Assembly (NCBI GenBank): GCA_022354845.1
Contig: CP031970.1
Coordinates: 868,001-932,000, forward strand
From: Streptococcus suis
GTDB taxonomy: Bacteria > Bacillota > Bacilli > Lactobacillales > Streptococcaceae
DNA length: 64,000 nucleotides
Reading direction: 5' to 3'
Shown: positions 9,450-18,900 of the stretch, piece by piece
How the letters are laid out: each line of letters opens with the position of its first letter
Numbering within the stretch: position 1 is the first letter of the stretch
The notes under the pieces: generated by a model
Told to the model about the DNA's origin: nothing
What the model saw: the letters and a program-made list of their open reading frames with translations, nothing else
The model's database searches: none
Made by a program: the position numbers and the translations under genes

Positions 9450-9593
9450 TGAATTAGCTTTGATACTTCGTCACTTTCGTCTTGCCGTACTTTACGAAAG
9501 TGACTTGTTTCTCAAGTCTTATTTCCAACCTAGAACAGCCTTTAGGCTGTTCTAGCAACCTGCGCCTCAGTTCCTTGTCTGAAAGCTAATTCA
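9450..9593 (+). repeat. Dispersed inverted-repeat element, copy B (MITE-like)
   Basis: A 144-bp non-coding element bounded by perfect 12-bp terminal inverted repeats TGAATTAGCTTT (9450-9461) and AAAGCTAATTCA (9582-9593). Inside it are CACTTTCGT/ACGAAAGTG arms (about 9471-9502) and AGAACAGCC/GGCTGTTCT arms (9532-9554). The reverse complement matches 4241-4384 over most of its length. No transposase is nearby, so this would be a non-autonomous element if mobile. Confidence 0.75.
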
Positions 9594-9623
9594 TTCGGCT
9601 ATAAATAGCATTCTTCTAATAAT

Positions 9624-9664
9624 GAAAATCCCATGGAATTCCTATTTGTTCCATGGGATTTTTT
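9624..9664 (-). terminator. Terminator of the MetE-like gene
   Basis: AAAATCCCATGGA (9625-9637) pairs with TCCATGGGATTTT (9649-9661). Read on the minus strand the stem is followed by T residues and lies just after the stop codon at 9666. Confidence 0.8.
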
Positions 9665-9665
9665 A

Positions 9666-10814
9666 TTATTCATTCCAGAATTTGCTTGCAATATCTTGAC
9701 CTTGTTTGATTTTAGCCCATTGTTGTGGAATGGCCAATTCATTACCAGAGTCACATGAAGCAAAACCGCATTGGTGAGAAAGGTAAAGACGTTCTTTAGG
9801 GATGATTTTACTTGCTTCTTCTAAGAGTTTATAGACACGCTCTTCATCATCTAAATCGGTTGTCTTACTTGACAGAAGTCCAAGAACAACTTCTGCGTTT
9901 TTATCGCGTAAGCTTTCTAAGGCTTTCAAATCACCAGCACGCTCATCATCCCATTCAAGGAAAAAGCGGTCGTAGTGCTGATCACGCAAGAATTTTTCTG
10001 CGATTGCCTCATAAGTCCCACCAGCGGCATGACGACTTTCGTAGTTACCACGGCAGTTGTGTGTCCAAACAGTAAGACCAAGTGAATGTGCATAGTCAAC
10101 GACTTCATTATTTATTTTGACAAAGGCATCTGCTAAATCAGCTAGTCCTGCATTGCCTTCAGCAAAGAAACTTGCAGGATTACTTTCATCAAAAAGTTCC
10201 CAAAGACAGTCGTCGAACTGAATAATGGTGCCACCAGCAGTTTTATAGTCATCAAGGAATTCTTTATAAGCTTGAATGAGACCATTTTTTAAATCATCGG
10301 CAGTTGCATATACTTGACCTTTGCCATACAATTCATTAAAAACAGCAAGTTCAGTGTAAGCATGAGCTGGGCCCCATACAGTCAATTTTGTTTGCGTATC
10401 TTCAGCTAGCTCACTCACTTTTTTAAAGATTTCAATAAAGTGGTGATTCTTACCAGATAATTCTTCAGTGATGCGGATACCTATGTCTTTTCTTGTCTCA
10501 AAGTGACTGCCATCATGGTCTTTAAAAGTATATCCATGATCAGCAATATACCGTTCAATACCTTTTAAGCCCCATACAAAGTCAAGGTGCCACATAGATT
10601 TAGAATATTCTCCGTCAGTTAGGATATCTATTCCTTTTTCTTTTTGTTCCTTTACGATTGATTCGATGGCTACTGTTTCAGTTTCTTGATATCCAGAGAA
10701 GTCATTATAAAAAGGATAATGGATATCATCTCTATGTTCGATTTGTGTTTTGTAGTCACGCAATTCTGCTGGACGTAGAAGGGAACCCACTAGTTGAAAT
10801 CTTGATGTTGTCAT
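9666..10814 (-). CDS. MetE-like (cobalamin-independent methionine synthase C-terminal) methyltransferase
   Basis: A 382-residue protein of the methionine synthase II / YxjG-YxjH type, corresponding to the catalytic C-terminal barrel of MetE without the N-terminal half. Likely zinc ligands are in WTHNCRGNY (His and Cys), a Glu in FFLEWDDERAGD and the Cys of LSHQCGFASCD. The N terminus has a substrate-barrel motif (VGSLLRPAELRD). It probably transfers a methyl group to a thiol such as homocysteine, either from methyltetrahydrofolate or another donor; the exact donor cannot be read from sequence. A MET-box-like operator upstream (10896-10918) supports a methionine role. It is monocistronic, divergent from the transporter at 11017. 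Confidence 0.85.
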   Translation of the reverse strand: MTTSRFQLVGSLLRPAELRDYKTQIEHRDDIHYPFYNDFSGYQETETVAIESIVKEQKEKGIDILTDGEYSKSMWHLDFVWGLKGIERYIADHGYTFKDHDGSHFETRKDIGIRITEELSGKNHHFIEIFKKVSELAEDTQTKLTVWGPAHAYTELAVFNELYGKGQVYATADDLKNGLIQAYKEFLDDYKTAGGTIIQFDDCLWELFDESNPASFFAEGNAGLADLADAFVKINNEVVDYAHSLGLTVWTHNCRGNYESRHAAGGTYEAIAEKFLRDQHYDRFFLEWDDERAGDLKALESLRDKNAEVVLGLLSSKTTDLDDEERVYKLLEEASKIIPKERLYLSHQCGFASCDSGNELAIPQQWAKIKQGQDIASKFWNE

Positions 10815-10895
10815 TTGTAAATCTCTCTTTCACTTATCACTGAACTAATTCTACCCCAGTTTGCTTTATTTGAAAAATAGTTATTTTGAGTCAAA

Positions 10896-10918
10896 AGATA
10901 TAGTTGTCCGCTATATCT
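10896..10918 (-). promoter_or_regulatory. MET-box-like palindrome (MetR/MtaR type operator)
   Basis: AGATATAG (10896-10903) and CTATATCT (10911-10918) are perfect inverted arms around a 7-base spacer. The core TATAGTTGTCCGCTATA (17 bp) has the length and both outer halves of the streptococcal MET-box, recalled as TATAGTTtnaAACTATA. On the minus strand it lies upstream of a weak TTTCAA / 17 bp / TAGAAT promoter for the MetE-like gene, as expected for a LysR-type activator. Confidence 0.65.
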
Positions 10919-10960
10919 CATTTTTAGATTTCTAAAATGCTTTTTCTGGGGGCAGAACTA

Positions 10961-10969
10961 TGGTATAAT
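10961..10969 (+). promoter_or_regulatory. Extended -10 promoter of the CynX-type transporter
   Basis: TGGTATAAT (10961-10969) is an extended -10 box 48 bases before the ATG at 11017. A clear -35 hexamer was not seen. Confidence 0.55.
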
Positions 10970-11016
10970 TTTCTTTGCAGAAATCCGAACGTTTGAAAAA
11001 AGTTTAGGGGAGAAGA

Positions 11017-12183
11017 ATGAAAAAACACTTTAGTTTTATTTTATTAGGGATTATGATGTTGGGTGTGGTGATGAGGGCACCCTTTACAGCCTTGCCAGCA
11101 GTCCTCACAGATATTGCCTCTGGGTTGGGTGTTGAAGTGAGTTCACTCGGCATTTTAACTTCGATTCCCTTGATCATGTTTGCACTATGCTCATCAATAG
11201 CGCCACGTATGGCAGCAAAATTTGGCTTGGAACGTCTAATGGCCATTGTACTTGTGATTATGGTTATTGGTTCTGGATTGAGGGTGTTCAACCTCCAAAC
11301 ACTTTTCATCGGTACGATGATGATCGGAGCTAGTATCGCATTTATTAATGTCTTGTTGCCAAGCTTAGTTGCTGCTAATTTCCCGCATAAGATTGGGCTT
11401 TATACAACCATCTACATTACTCTGATGGGGATTTCCGGAACAGTCGCGTCAATGGTTGCAGTACCAATTGTTTCAGCTACTTCTTGGAAATTTTTTATTT
11501 ATTTAATCACTGGAGTCATCCTCTTAGCTTTACTTATCTGGTTACCAAATGTGAAGAACAATCATATGTTTGTGACTGGCAACCAATCAGAGAAAACAAG
11601 TTCTCTATGGAAAAATAAGGCTGCCATTGCCTTTCTTATTTTTGGTGGGTTGCAATCCGTCTTGTTCTACACAGAAGTCACTTGGTTACCAACCATTTCG
11701 CAATCTATTGGATTTTCAAAAGCAGAAGCAGGATTGATGTCTGGAATTTATAACTTGGCTGCCATACCAATGTCTTCAATCATTACAACTCTACTTTCGC
11801 GTCAGACGAAAGAATCTCGCAGGAACATCATGCTCCTCATCTCTTTGATTACATTAGTTGGCTTGGCCCTTATGGTAATCACTCCAAAAAACTTTTTTGC
11901 TTGGACAATTATACATATCGTACTCAGTGTTTCCAATGCATCACTCTTCCCATATATGATGCTCAGCTTTACTATGAAAACCAGTAACAGTCAGGCAACG
12001 GCTCGCTTATCAGGTATGGTACAAACAGGTGGCTACTTAATCGCAGCATTTGGTCCAGGTCTCTTAGGATATAGTTTTCCAATTTTTGGTAGTTGGTTAC
12101 CCTTGATTCTGTCATTGGCTACTGTAACCTTGGTGATGATGTGGATGATTGTACTGGTTGAGAAAGAAGATATCATCATTTAG
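11017..12183 (+). CDS. MFS transporter, CynX/NimT family
   Basis: A 388-residue integral membrane protein with about 12 hydrophobic segments and the CynX/NimT signature region near the N terminus (MRAPFTALPAVLTDIASGLG, then SIAPRMAAKFGLER as the loop 2-3 motif). A charged central loop near residues 183-200 separates two six-helix halves. CynX/NimT relatives carry cyanate, nitroimidazole or other small anions; the substrate here is unknown. The ATG follows AGGGGAGA at 11004. It is monocistronic, divergent from the MetE-like gene, and does not share the MET-box unambiguously. Confidence 0.82.
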   Translation: MKKHFSFILLGIMMLGVVMRAPFTALPAVLTDIASGLGVEVSSLGILTSIPLIMFALCSSIAPRMAAKFGLERLMAIVLVIMVIGSGLRVFNLQTLFIGTMMIGASIAFINVLLPSLVAANFPHKIGLYTTIYITLMGISGTVASMVAVPIVSATSWKFFIYLITGVILLALLIWLPNVKNNHMFVTGNQSEKTSSLWKNKAAIAFLIFGGLQSVLFYTEVTWLPTISQSIGFSKAEAGLMSGIYNLAAIPMSSIITTLLSRQTKESRRNIMLLISLITLVGLALMVITPKNFFAWTIIHIVLSVSNASLFPYMMLSFTMKTSNSQATARLSGMVQTGGYLIAAFGPGLLGYSFPIFGSWLPLILSLATVTLVMMWMIVLVEKEDIII

Positions 12184-12231
12184 TCACATTTTCCCACAAT
12201 TCACTTGTTCATTTTGGGATATAATAAAAAC

Positions 12232-12262
12232 AAAAAAAAGCTGGATATTCACCAGCTTTTTA
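12232..12262. terminator. Bidirectional terminator between converging genes
   Basis: AAAAAAAAGCTGG (12232-12244) pairs with CCAGCTTTTT (12252-12261). It ends the minus-strand DUF3042 gene, overlapping its stop, and could also end the plus-strand transporter transcript. Confidence 0.8.
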
Positions 12263-12430
12263 GTGTGCTACACGTTTACGTGCAGCTTTTTTACGATTTT
12301 CCTCAATGAAAGTTTCTTTCTTTTCTTCTGGTTCAATGATTGTTTTATGAACGGTGAAGACTGCGCCTGCTGCAAGAGCGACTGTAGAAAGAATACCTGT
12401 CAAGAAACCTTTGCCAAAACCTTTAGCCAT
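12260..12430 (-). CDS. Small DUF3042-family protein
   Basis: A 56-residue protein beginning MAKGFGKGFLTG, with one hydrophobic segment (ILSTVALAAGAVFTV), then a charged tail ending KKAARKRVAH. This matches the short DUF3042 family of Lactobacillales; function unknown. ATG 12430 is chosen because AAAGGAG lies just upstream on the minus strand. A longer frame to 12490 would run into the miaA promoter. The single helix suggests membrane association. It is divergent from miaA, and their -10 regions overlap around 12454-12461. Confidence 0.75.
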   Translation of the reverse strand: MAKGFGKGFLTGILSTVALAAGAVFTVHKTIIEPEEKKETFIEENRKKAARKRVAH

Positions 12431-12498
12431 AGTGAATTCTCCTTTACTTATGTTATAATAGATTTTAGCGAAAAAACAAAATATTTTCAAGGAAAAAG

Positions 12499-13383
12499 AT
12501 GAAAACTAAAGTTATTGTGGTCATTGGACCGACAGCGGTAGGAAAAACTGCCCTTGGCATAGACTTGGCCCAGCGCTACAATGGAGAAATTATCAGCGGT
12601 GATAGCCAGCAAGTCTATCGTAAACTAGATATCGGCACGGCAAAAGCTAGCCCTGAAGAGCAGGCTGTGGCGGTTCATCACTTGATTGATGTCCGAGATG
12701 TGAACGAGGGCTATTCGGCTTATGAATTTGTAGCAGAAGCTAGATTCCTAATTGCAGACATTACTAGTCGTGGCAAGTTGCCTATTATCGTTGGTGGGAC
12801 AGGTCTTTACATCCAAAGTCTGCTTGAAGGCTACCATCTGGGCGGGCAGGTTGACCAGGAACAAGTTCTTGCTTATCGGGCGGAACTCGACTGCTTGTCT
12901 GACGAGGTTTTGGAAACAATGGCAGAGCAGGCAGGTTTGATGTTCGAGGGAAACAGCCGTCGGCGATTGATTCGTGGGTTAGAATTAAAAAAATTTGGCA
13001 AAAACTTAGAAAATACAGAGTCAGAATATGAGCCTCTTTACATCTGCCTGACGGATGACAGGCAGGTTCTTTACGACCGCATCAATCAGCGAGTGGATAA
13101 GATGATGGTGGCGGGCTTACTAGATGAAGTTAGCTGGCTCTACCAAGAACATCCAGAAGCCCAAGCTGCTATGGGAATTGGCTACAAGGAGTTTTTCCCA
13201 TACTTAGCAGGTCAAATCAGCCTAGAAGAAGCAGTTGATAAGGTCAAGCAAAATAGTCGCCGCTTTGCCAAACGCCAATTGACCTGGTTCAGAAATCGGA
13301 TGCAGGTTCCCTTTTATTCAGTAGGCGAACCAGATTACAAGTTGCAGATTTTCACCGCCGTGGAGGAATTTTTAAATGATTGA
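12499..13383 (+). CDS. miaA: tRNA dimethylallyltransferase MiaA
   Basis: A 294-residue enzyme that adds an isopentenyl group to A37 of tRNAs reading UNN codons. Walker A is [17 protein letters not shown] at the N terminus, followed by [18 protein letters not shown], which carries the catalytic Asp and substrate residues, then HHLIDVRD and [12 protein letters not shown]. The C-terminal [16 protein letters not shown] and [14 protein letters not shown] motifs are typical. A -10 box TATAAT at 12454-12459 precedes it. It overlaps hflX by 8 bases and heads the miaA-hflX-X-rnz-SDR set. Confidence 0.95.
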   Translation: MKTKVIVVIGPTAVGKTALGIDLAQRYNGEIISGDSQQVYRKLDIGTAKASPEEQAVAVHHLIDVRDVNEGYSAYEFVAEARFLIADITSRGKLPIIVGGTGLYIQSLLEGYHLGGQVDQEQVLAYRAELDCLSDEVLETMAEQAGLMFEGNSRRRLIRGLELKKFGKNLENTESEYEPLYICLTDDRQVLYDRINQRVDKMMVAGLLDEVSWLYQEHPEAQAAMGIGYKEFFPYLAGQISLEEAVDKVKQNSRRFAKRQLTWFRNRMQVPFYSVGEPDYKLQIFTAVEEFLND

Positions 13384-14626
13384 AACGCAGAAAGAACAAG
13401 AACGTGCCCTCCTGGTTGGAGTGGAATTACAGCAGACAGAAAATTTTGACATGTCCATGGAGGAGTTGGCAAGTCTTGCTAAGACGGCTGGTGCTCTGGT
13501 CAAGGGAGTCTACACTCAAAAACGTGAAAAATACGACAGCAAGACCTTTGTTGGCTCAGGGAAATTGGATGAAATTGCCCAGATGGTTGAAGCTGACGAG
13601 ATTGATACCGTCATTGTCAATAACCGGCTGACGCCCCGTCAGAATGTTAATTTGGAAGAGATTTTAGGTGTCAAGGTCATCGACCGGATGCAGTTGATTT
13701 TGGATATTTTTGCCATGCGGGCACGGAGTCACGAAGGGAAATTACAGGTCCACCTAGCCCAGCTCAAGTATATGTTGCCACGCTTGGTTGGACAAGGTAT
13801 CATGCTCAGCCGTCAGGCAGGTGGTATCGGCTCTCGTGGACCAGGTGAAAGCCAGTTGGAGCTTAACCGTCGAAGCATTCGTAACCAGATTCATGACATT
13901 GAGCGGCAACTCAAAACGGTGGAGAAAAACCGATCGACTGTCCGCGAACGCCGTCTGCAATCAGGTGTTTTCAAGATTGGCTTGATTGGCTATACCAATG
14001 CTGGTAAGTCCACTATCATGAATGCTATGACGGATAAGCGACAGTATGAGGCAGATGAACTTTTTGCCACACTTGATGCCACGACCAAGCAGATTAACTT
14101 GGCAGACAAGTTCAACGTGACCTTGACCGATACGGTTGGTTTCATTCAGAACCTGCCGACTGAGTTGATTTCTGCCTTCAAATCAACCTTGGAGGAGTCC
14201 ATGAACGTGGATCTCTTGCTCCATGTCATCGACGCTTCTGACCCCAATCACAGTGAGCAGGAGCAGGTGGTCTTGGATATTTTGAAAGACCTGGATATGC
14301 TGGACATTCCTCGCCTGGCTCTATATAACAAGCTGGACAAGACCGATGACAGCTTTACCCCTAGTCAGTTTCCGCATGTCATGCTGTCCGCTAAGGATGA
14401 AAATGCCAAAGGCCATATTCAGATGATGGTCTTGGCTAAGATTAAGACTATGTTTGAACGATTTGAGGTCAGAGTGCCACTTGCTGAATCTTATAAATTG
14501 CATGATTTAGCAACTCTTGCCCTGATAGAAAATCGGACCTACGAAGAGGATGTGGAAGTGGTATCAGGCTATATTGCTTCCGCTAATAAATGGAAGTTGG
14601 AAGAATTTTATGACGGATTATCTTGA
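13376..14626 (+). CDS. hflX: GTPase HflX (ribosome-associated)
   Basis: A 416-residue GTPase that binds 50S subunits and can split stalled or heat-damaged ribosomes. The N-terminal HflX domain includes [22 protein letters not shown] and [14 protein letters not shown] [19 protein letters not shown], then the [15 protein letters not shown] linker. The G domain carries G1 GYTNAGKST (near residue 205), G3 [11 protein letters not shown]4 NKLD and a G5-like SAKD. An SD (GGAGG at 13362-13366) sits inside the end of miaA. Translation is coupled with miaA. Confidence 0.95.
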   Translation: MIETQKEQERALLVGVELQQTENFDMSMEELASLAKTAGALVKGVYTQKREKYDSKTFVGSGKLDEIAQMVEADEIDTVIVNNRLTPRQNVNLEEILGVKVIDRMQLILDIFAMRARSHEGKLQVHLAQLKYMLPRLVGQGIMLSRQAGGIGSRGPGESQLELNRRSIRNQIHDIERQLKTVEKNRSTVRERRLQSGVFKIGLIGYTNAGKSTIMNAMTDKRQYEADELFATLDATTKQINLADKFNVTLTDTVGFIQNLPTELISAFKSTLEESMNVDLLLHVIDASDPNHSEQEQVVLDILKDLDMLDIPRLALYNKLDKTDDSFTPSQFPHVMLSAKDENAKGHIQMMVLAKIKTMFERFEVRVPLAESYKLHDLATLALIENRTYEEDVEVVSGYIASANKWKLEEFYDGLS

Positions 14627-15245
14627 TTTGGCAATCAAATACGGTGGCTTTACCAGTCTGGACAAGGTCTATCTGGCGAAGAAATTAGCTGATTTGACTG
14701 ACCAACAAAAACTAGACTTTATCACACCACCGCCTTCGGTTATCAACGCTTATTTTGCGGAAATCTACCAGAAACAAGGAGCAGAAGAGGCGACGGGCTA
14801 CTATCTGACACTTTCTCAGCAGCTCTGCCTTGTTCCAAAAGATCCCAGCTTTGAAGAAGACAAGCCCTTTGTCCGCCTGAATTTATCAGGTAAGTCTTTC
14901 GGATTTGCCTATGTGTCGGCAGACGGTCTGGCTCAAGTTTTTTCGGAAGGAGAAGAGGAGATCACTGAAGATCTGCTCTTTGAGATAGCTCAAGTTTTTC
15001 CCCACTATGTCGTTTTTGTAGAAGACGGCAAGATTTTCATGGAGACCAATGCCTTTGATGAACGTCAGTTGAAAGATGAGGAAACAGATTTTCTGCTAAC
15101 TGAGGTGGCTAGCTCGGCTGACTTTATCAAAATTTCGGGTCTCAATCAGGAGGAAGTAGTAGAAGTAGCGGATGGTTATTCGGGTCAGCGCTATTTTGCC
15201 TGGTCGGGTCGCTCAGCTATAATATATCGATTAGAAAGTAAATAA
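14610..15245 (+). CDS. Conserved streptococcal protein of the miaA-rnz operon, function unknown
   Basis: A 211-residue soluble protein starting [19 protein letters not shown]. It contains a [31 protein letters not shown] stretch, split by me as an N-terminal helical part of about 60 residues, followed by an acidic alpha/beta-looking C-terminal part (LYEDG-like [11 protein letters not shown]). No catalytic motif or membrane segment is visible. The start is ATG 14610 with GGAAG upstream, giving a 17-base overlap with hflX; an upstream in-frame ATG at 14550 would overlap hflX far more. Homologues in this place have been labelled cystathionine beta-lyase in streptococcal annotations as I recall, but no PLP-enzyme motif is present, so I do not use that name. 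Confidence 0.75.
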   Translation: MTDYLDLAIKYGGFTSLDKVYLAKKLADLTDQQKLDFITPPPSVINAYFAEIYQKQGAEEATGYYLTLSQQLCLVPKDPSFEEDKPFVRLNLSGKSFGFAYVSADGLAQVFSEGEEEITEDLLFEIAQVFPHYVVFVEDGKIFMETNAFDERQLKDEETDFLLTEVASSADFIKISGLNQEEVVEVADGYSGQRYFAWSGRSAIIYRLESK

Positions 15246-16174
15246 TGCAAATTCAATTCTTAGGTACAGGGGCTGGTCAGCCCTCCAAGGCCCGTAATGT
15301 GTCCAGTTTGGCCTTAAAACTTTCGGACGAAATCAATCAAATTTGGCTTTTTGATTGTGGCGAAGGAACTCAAAATCAGATTTTGGAAACTACTATTCGT
15401 CCTCGAAAAGTTGCTAAAATTTTCATAACACATTTACATGGTGATCACATTTTTGGTTTGCCAGGTTTTTTATCCAGCCGTTCGTTTCAATCGAGTGAGG
15501 AACAAACAGATATTGATATTTACGGTCCTATGGGTATTCGATCTTTTGTTTTGGCTAGTCTGAAAGCATCTGGTTCACACTTACCTTATCGCATTCATTT
15601 TCATGAGTTTGATGTTGATACAGTCGGTCAGGTTCTAGAAACAGACAAATTCTCGGTATTCGCCGAAAAGCTGGACCATACCATTCCTTGCGTCGGCTAC
15701 CGTGTCATCCAAAAGGATTTGGAAGGGACCTTGGATGCGGATGCTCTGAGCGCGGCGGGTGTTCCATTTGGCCCCCTCTTTGGAAAAATAAAAAATGGTC
15801 AGAATGTGACACTTGAAGATGGAACTGAAATTATCGCTAGTGACTATATTTCCCCTCCAAGGCCTGGTAAGGTAGTGACGATTTTAGGGGATACGCGTAA
15901 GTGTCATGCCAGTGTGCGTCTAGCTATAAATGCTGATGTGCTGGTGCATGAGTCAACCTATGGTAAGGGTGATGAGCAGATTGCTCGTAAGCATGGGCAT
16001 TCAACCAATATGGAAGCGGCTCAAGTAGCTAAGGATGCTGGTGTCAAGCGACTCTTACTCAATCATATCAGTCCGCGCTTTTTGTCCAAGGATATCAGCC
16101 AATTGCGCAATGATGCGAGAACTATATTCGGACAGGTCCATATCGTTAAAGATTTAGAGGAAATAGAACTATGA
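15245..16174 (+). CDS. rnz: Ribonuclease Z (tRNA 3' processing)
   Basis: A 309-residue metallo-beta-lactamase-fold endonuclease that trims tRNA 3' ends. [17 protein letters not shown] at the start, [12 protein letters not shown], the metal motif [16 protein letters not shown] and later [18 protein letters not shown] and [20 protein letters not shown], with LLNHISPRF, carry the zinc ligands and the exosite region of the long bacterial RNase Z class. Its ATG overlaps the previous stop (TAATG), and its stop overlaps the SDR start (ATGA). Confidence 0.95.
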   Translation: MQIQFLGTGAGQPSKARNVSSLALKLSDEINQIWLFDCGEGTQNQILETTIRPRKVAKIFITHLHGDHIFGLPGFLSSRSFQSSEEQTDIDIYGPMGIRSFVLASLKASGSHLPYRIHFHEFDVDTVGQVLETDKFSVFAEKLDHTIPCVGYRVIQKDLEGTLDADALSAAGVPFGPLFGKIKNGQNVTLEDGTEIIASDYISPPRPGKVVTILGDTRKCHASVRLAINADVLVHESTYGKGDEQIARKHGHSTNMEAAQVAKDAGVKRLLLNHISPRFLSKDISQLRNDARTIFGQVHIVKDLEEIEL

Positions 16175-16926
16175 GAACCATTTTAATAACTGGGGCATCT
16201 GGTGGTCTAGTACAGGAAATGATTCCTTTGCTGAAAGATGACTTCTTGATTTTGTTGGGGCGGGATGTAGAGAAGATAGAGAAGCTCTATGCCTATCATG
16301 AAAAAAAGGCAGTTTTTAATGTGGATATTCGAGACGAAGCCGCATTAATTGCATTTTTTGAAGGATTAGATAGCCAGTTTGGTCAAATCGATATTTTAGT
16401 CAATAATGCAGGCTATGCAATTTATGATGACTTTGAAAATTTTTCAAGTCAGCAGGTTCAAGCTATGTTTGACATCAATACTTTTGCTCTGATGACCATG
16501 TGCCGTTTAGTGGGTAAACGGATGAAGGCTAGACGGAGCGGGCAAATCATTAATATTGTTTCGATGTCAGGTCTAATCGCTTCAAGCAAGTCTTCAGTTT
16601 ATTCTGCAACTAAGTTTGCGGCTATGGGTTTTTCAAATACCATTCGCTTGGAGTTGGCCCAGTATGGTGTGACAGTAACAACTGTTAACCCAGGACCTAT
16701 TGCGACTGGCTTTTTCGACCAAGCAGATCCTGATGGAAGCTATCAAGAAAGTGTCAAAGCCTTTCTCTTGCATCCCGACTATGTAGCTAAGAGAATTGTG
16801 GCTGCCATGGGGACGAAGAAGCGTGATATCAATTTACCGTGGTCACTAGCTGCAGCTCATAAACTCTATACCCTTTTCCCAAGAATATCAGATTACTTGG
16901 CCAGTACAGTATTTAATTTAAAATAA
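16171..16926 (+). CDS. Short-chain dehydrogenase/reductase
   Basis: A 251-residue SDR with the cofactor motif [10 protein letters not shown] near the N terminus (the usual TGxxxGxG is slightly altered), the NNAG motif in [10 protein letters not shown], the catalytic Ser in [16 protein letters not shown] and the YSATKFAA Tyr-Lys pair. The PG motif [10 protein letters not shown] follows. It ends in a hydrophobic tail that may touch the membrane. It is the last gene of the miaA set before a terminator. DltE-like oxidoreductases are similar in size, but the substrate is unknown. Confidence 0.85.
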   Translation: MRTILITGASGGLVQEMIPLLKDDFLILLGRDVEKIEKLYAYHEKKAVFNVDIRDEAALIAFFEGLDSQFGQIDILVNNAGYAIYDDFENFSSQQVQAMFDINTFALMTMCRLVGKRMKARRSGQIINIVSMSGLIASSKSSVYSATKFAAMGFSNTIRLELAQYGVTVTTVNPGPIATGFFDQADPDGSYQESVKAFLLHPDYVAKRIVAAMGTKKRDINLPWSLAAAHKLYTLFPRISDYLASTVFNLK

Positions 16927-16932
16927 ACATAG

Positions 16933-16964
16933 AAAAAACGCTGAATTCTTGTTCGGCGTTTTAA
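16933..16964. terminator. Terminator of the miaA-to-SDR operon
   Basis: AAAACGCTGAA (16935-16945) pairs with TTCGGCGTTTT (16952-16962) with one G-U pair. A-rich and T-rich flanks make it potentially bidirectional. The rest of the interval up to 17205 holds only the cls promoter. Confidence 0.85.
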
Positions 16965-17152
16965 CCATATCTCAAATAGTGAAGTCATATTCTTTACATA
17001 TTATACCTGGTAATGAGCACAAGATGAAAAGATTTCTTCGTTATGAGCAAAATCTATATAAAGTATCTGTTTTTTATTATCAAAACCTAGATACAATAGG
17101 TAGATGTAAATGAAGAAACATAGATTGTGTAGGAAAAAATCATTATTTTAGT

Positions 17153-17180
17153 GGGACATTTAACTAAAATTTGATATAAT
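17153..17180 (+). promoter_or_regulatory. Promoter of cls
   Basis: A GGGACA hexamer (17153-17158), 16-bp spacer and TATAAT (17175-17180), preceded by TTGA, lie 25 bases ahead of the cls ATG. The SD is AAGGGGG at 17194-17200. Confidence 0.55.
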
Positions 17181-17205
17181 AGTTGAAATTTGCAAGGGGG
17201 ATGAC

Positions 17206-18753
17206 ATGGAAAAGATTTGGAAGATTATTTATAGTCGAACATTTATTGTTCTTAGTTTGATTGCCTTAACAATTTTTGTTATTTTGTGGACAGTTAGTTC
17301 AGCGGCAACTTATTTCCCAGCGTTTTTGACGGTTATGCAACTTTTTTCTCTAGTTGTAGCAGTTTCGATTATTAATCGGCGGATGAATGCTAGTTTTAAG
17401 TTAACCTGGATTGTATTTGTAGTTGGAATCCCAGTATTTGGAGCTCTGTTTTACTTTATTTTACAGTCAAACATTGAAACCAGACGGTTTCGCAGGACTT
17501 TTCAGCGTCAAGCTGAAATATTGAGATTGTATGGGAAGACTTCTGAAAAAGTAATGAGAGGTTTGGCTAAGGAAGACCGTGAGCAACTTAAGTTAGCTCA
17601 TTATATGAGTGAATATGTGGGCTATCCTTTACACACCAACACAGACGCAGTCTATTTTCCATCTGGAGAAGCGAAATTTGAGGCGTTATTAGAAGAATTA
17701 AAAAAAGCTGAGAAATATATTTTTATGGAATACTTCATTGTCGATTTTGGCTATATGTGGGATTCTATTTTAGATATCTTAAAAGAAAAAGCTGCTCAGG
17801 GTGTAGAGGTTCGGTTTATGTATGATGGAATGAACTCGCTAAGCACTCTACCTTATAATTATTATAAAACCCTACGGCAGTTTGGTATCCAGACAAAGGT
17901 CTTCTGTCAAATAATCCCTGCTCTGTCAACTATTCATAATAATCGTGATCACAGAAAGATTGCAGTAATCGATGGAAAAGTTGCTTTTACAGGTGGTGTC
18001 AATATTGCTGATGAATATATCAATAAAAAGGAACGACTTGGCTACTGGAAAGATGCAGCGATTATGATACGAGGTGAGGCCGTATCAAACTTTACCTTGA
18101 TGTTTTTGCAAATGTGGAATCATGATGAGAAAAAGTCAAATGATGATTTGAAATACTTGAAGGAAGCGCATGATGCTGAGACAGAGACTACAGATACAGA
18201 AGGCTATTTCTTAGCTTACGGTGAAAGTCCATTTGATGGAGATGAGGTTGCGAAACGGGTTTACTTGGATATGATCCAGTCAGCAACTGACTACATCTAT
18301 ATTATGACTCCCTATTTGGTTCTGGATGATGAAATGATCGATAATATCACTTATGCAGCGAAACGTGGGGTCACAGTTCGTATCCTTCTTCCTCATATTT
18401 ACGATAAGCAGACGGCTTATCTGGCAGCACGAACAGATTTTAGAACCTATTTACAATCCGGTATTGAAATCTATGAATTTACTCCTGGGTTTGTTCATTC
18501 GAAAGTGGTTTTAGTCGACGATAAAAAGGCAACAGTTGGCACAGTAAACATGGATTTTCGATCTTTTTATCTCAATTTTGAATGTGGGCTTTATGTATAT
18601 AACCATCGCCAAGTTTTAGAAGATATTCACAAAGATTTCATGCATTCTTTTGAACAATCTGAACGGATTACTTTACTTGGTTTTGAAAATAATTACCCGT
18701 GGTATAAGCGTTTGGCAGGAGCGTTGTTAAATATCTTGTCACCTTTACTATAA
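17206..18753 (+). CDS. cls: Cardiolipin synthase (phospholipase D family)
   Basis: A 515-residue membrane enzyme that condenses two phosphatidylglycerol molecules into cardiolipin and glycerol. Two to three N-terminal hydrophobic segments (residues about 8-30, 35-52 and 65-85) anchor it. Two HKD motifs form the active site: HNNRDHRKIAVIDG with TGGVN around residue 245, and FVHSKVVLVDD with GTVNMDFRSF near residue 430. The length matches the bacterial ClsA type. It is flanked by its own promoter and a terminator. Confidence 0.93.
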   Translation: MEKIWKIIYSRTFIVLSLIALTIFVILWTVSSAATYFPAFLTVMQLFSLVVAVSIINRRMNASFKLTWIVFVVGIPVFGALFYFILQSNIETRRFRRTFQRQAEILRLYGKTSEKVMRGLAKEDREQLKLAHYMSEYVGYPLHTNTDAVYFPSGEAKFEALLEELKKAEKYIFMEYFIVDFGYMWDSILDILKEKAAQGVEVRFMYDGMNSLSTLPYNYYKTLRQFGIQTKVFCQIIPALSTIHNNRDHRKIAVIDGKVAFTGGVNIADEYINKKERLGYWKDAAIMIRGEAVSNFTLMFLQMWNHDEKKSNDDLKYLKEAHDAETETTDTEGYFLAYGESPFDGDEVAKRVYLDMIQSATDYIYIMTPYLVLDDEMIDNITYAAKRGVTVRILLPHIYDKQTAYLAARTDFRTYLQSGIEIYEFTPGFVHSKVVLVDDKKATVGTVNMDFRSFYLNFECGLYVYNHRQVLEDIHKDFMHSFEQSERITLLGFENNYPWYKRLAGALLNILSPLL

Positions 18754-18770
18754 TAATTGTTTCAAAGAAA

Positions 18771-18820
18771 GAAGCAGGGCGACTCAAATCAATCGTTGAA
18801 TTCCTCTGCTCCTTTTTTTC
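18771..18820 (+). terminator. Terminator after cls
   Basis: AGCAGGG (about 18773-18779) pairs with CCTCTGCT (18803-18810), with inner ACTCAA/TTGAAT pairing. A C and seven T residues follow. Confidence 0.6.
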
Positions 18821-18828
18821 TTGGGAAA

Positions 18829-18837
18829 TGGTATAAT
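18829..18837 (+). promoter_or_regulatory. Extended -10 promoter upstream of recJ
   Basis: TGGTATAAT (18829-18837) is an extended -10. It would give recJ a leader of about 260 nt that includes the repeat element at 18901-19080. Confidence 0.5.
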
Positions 18838-18900
18838 AGTAAGATAGTTTATACTCGAAAAAATCAATGTTATCAGTGTGGACATTGTTGCAATTATTTG

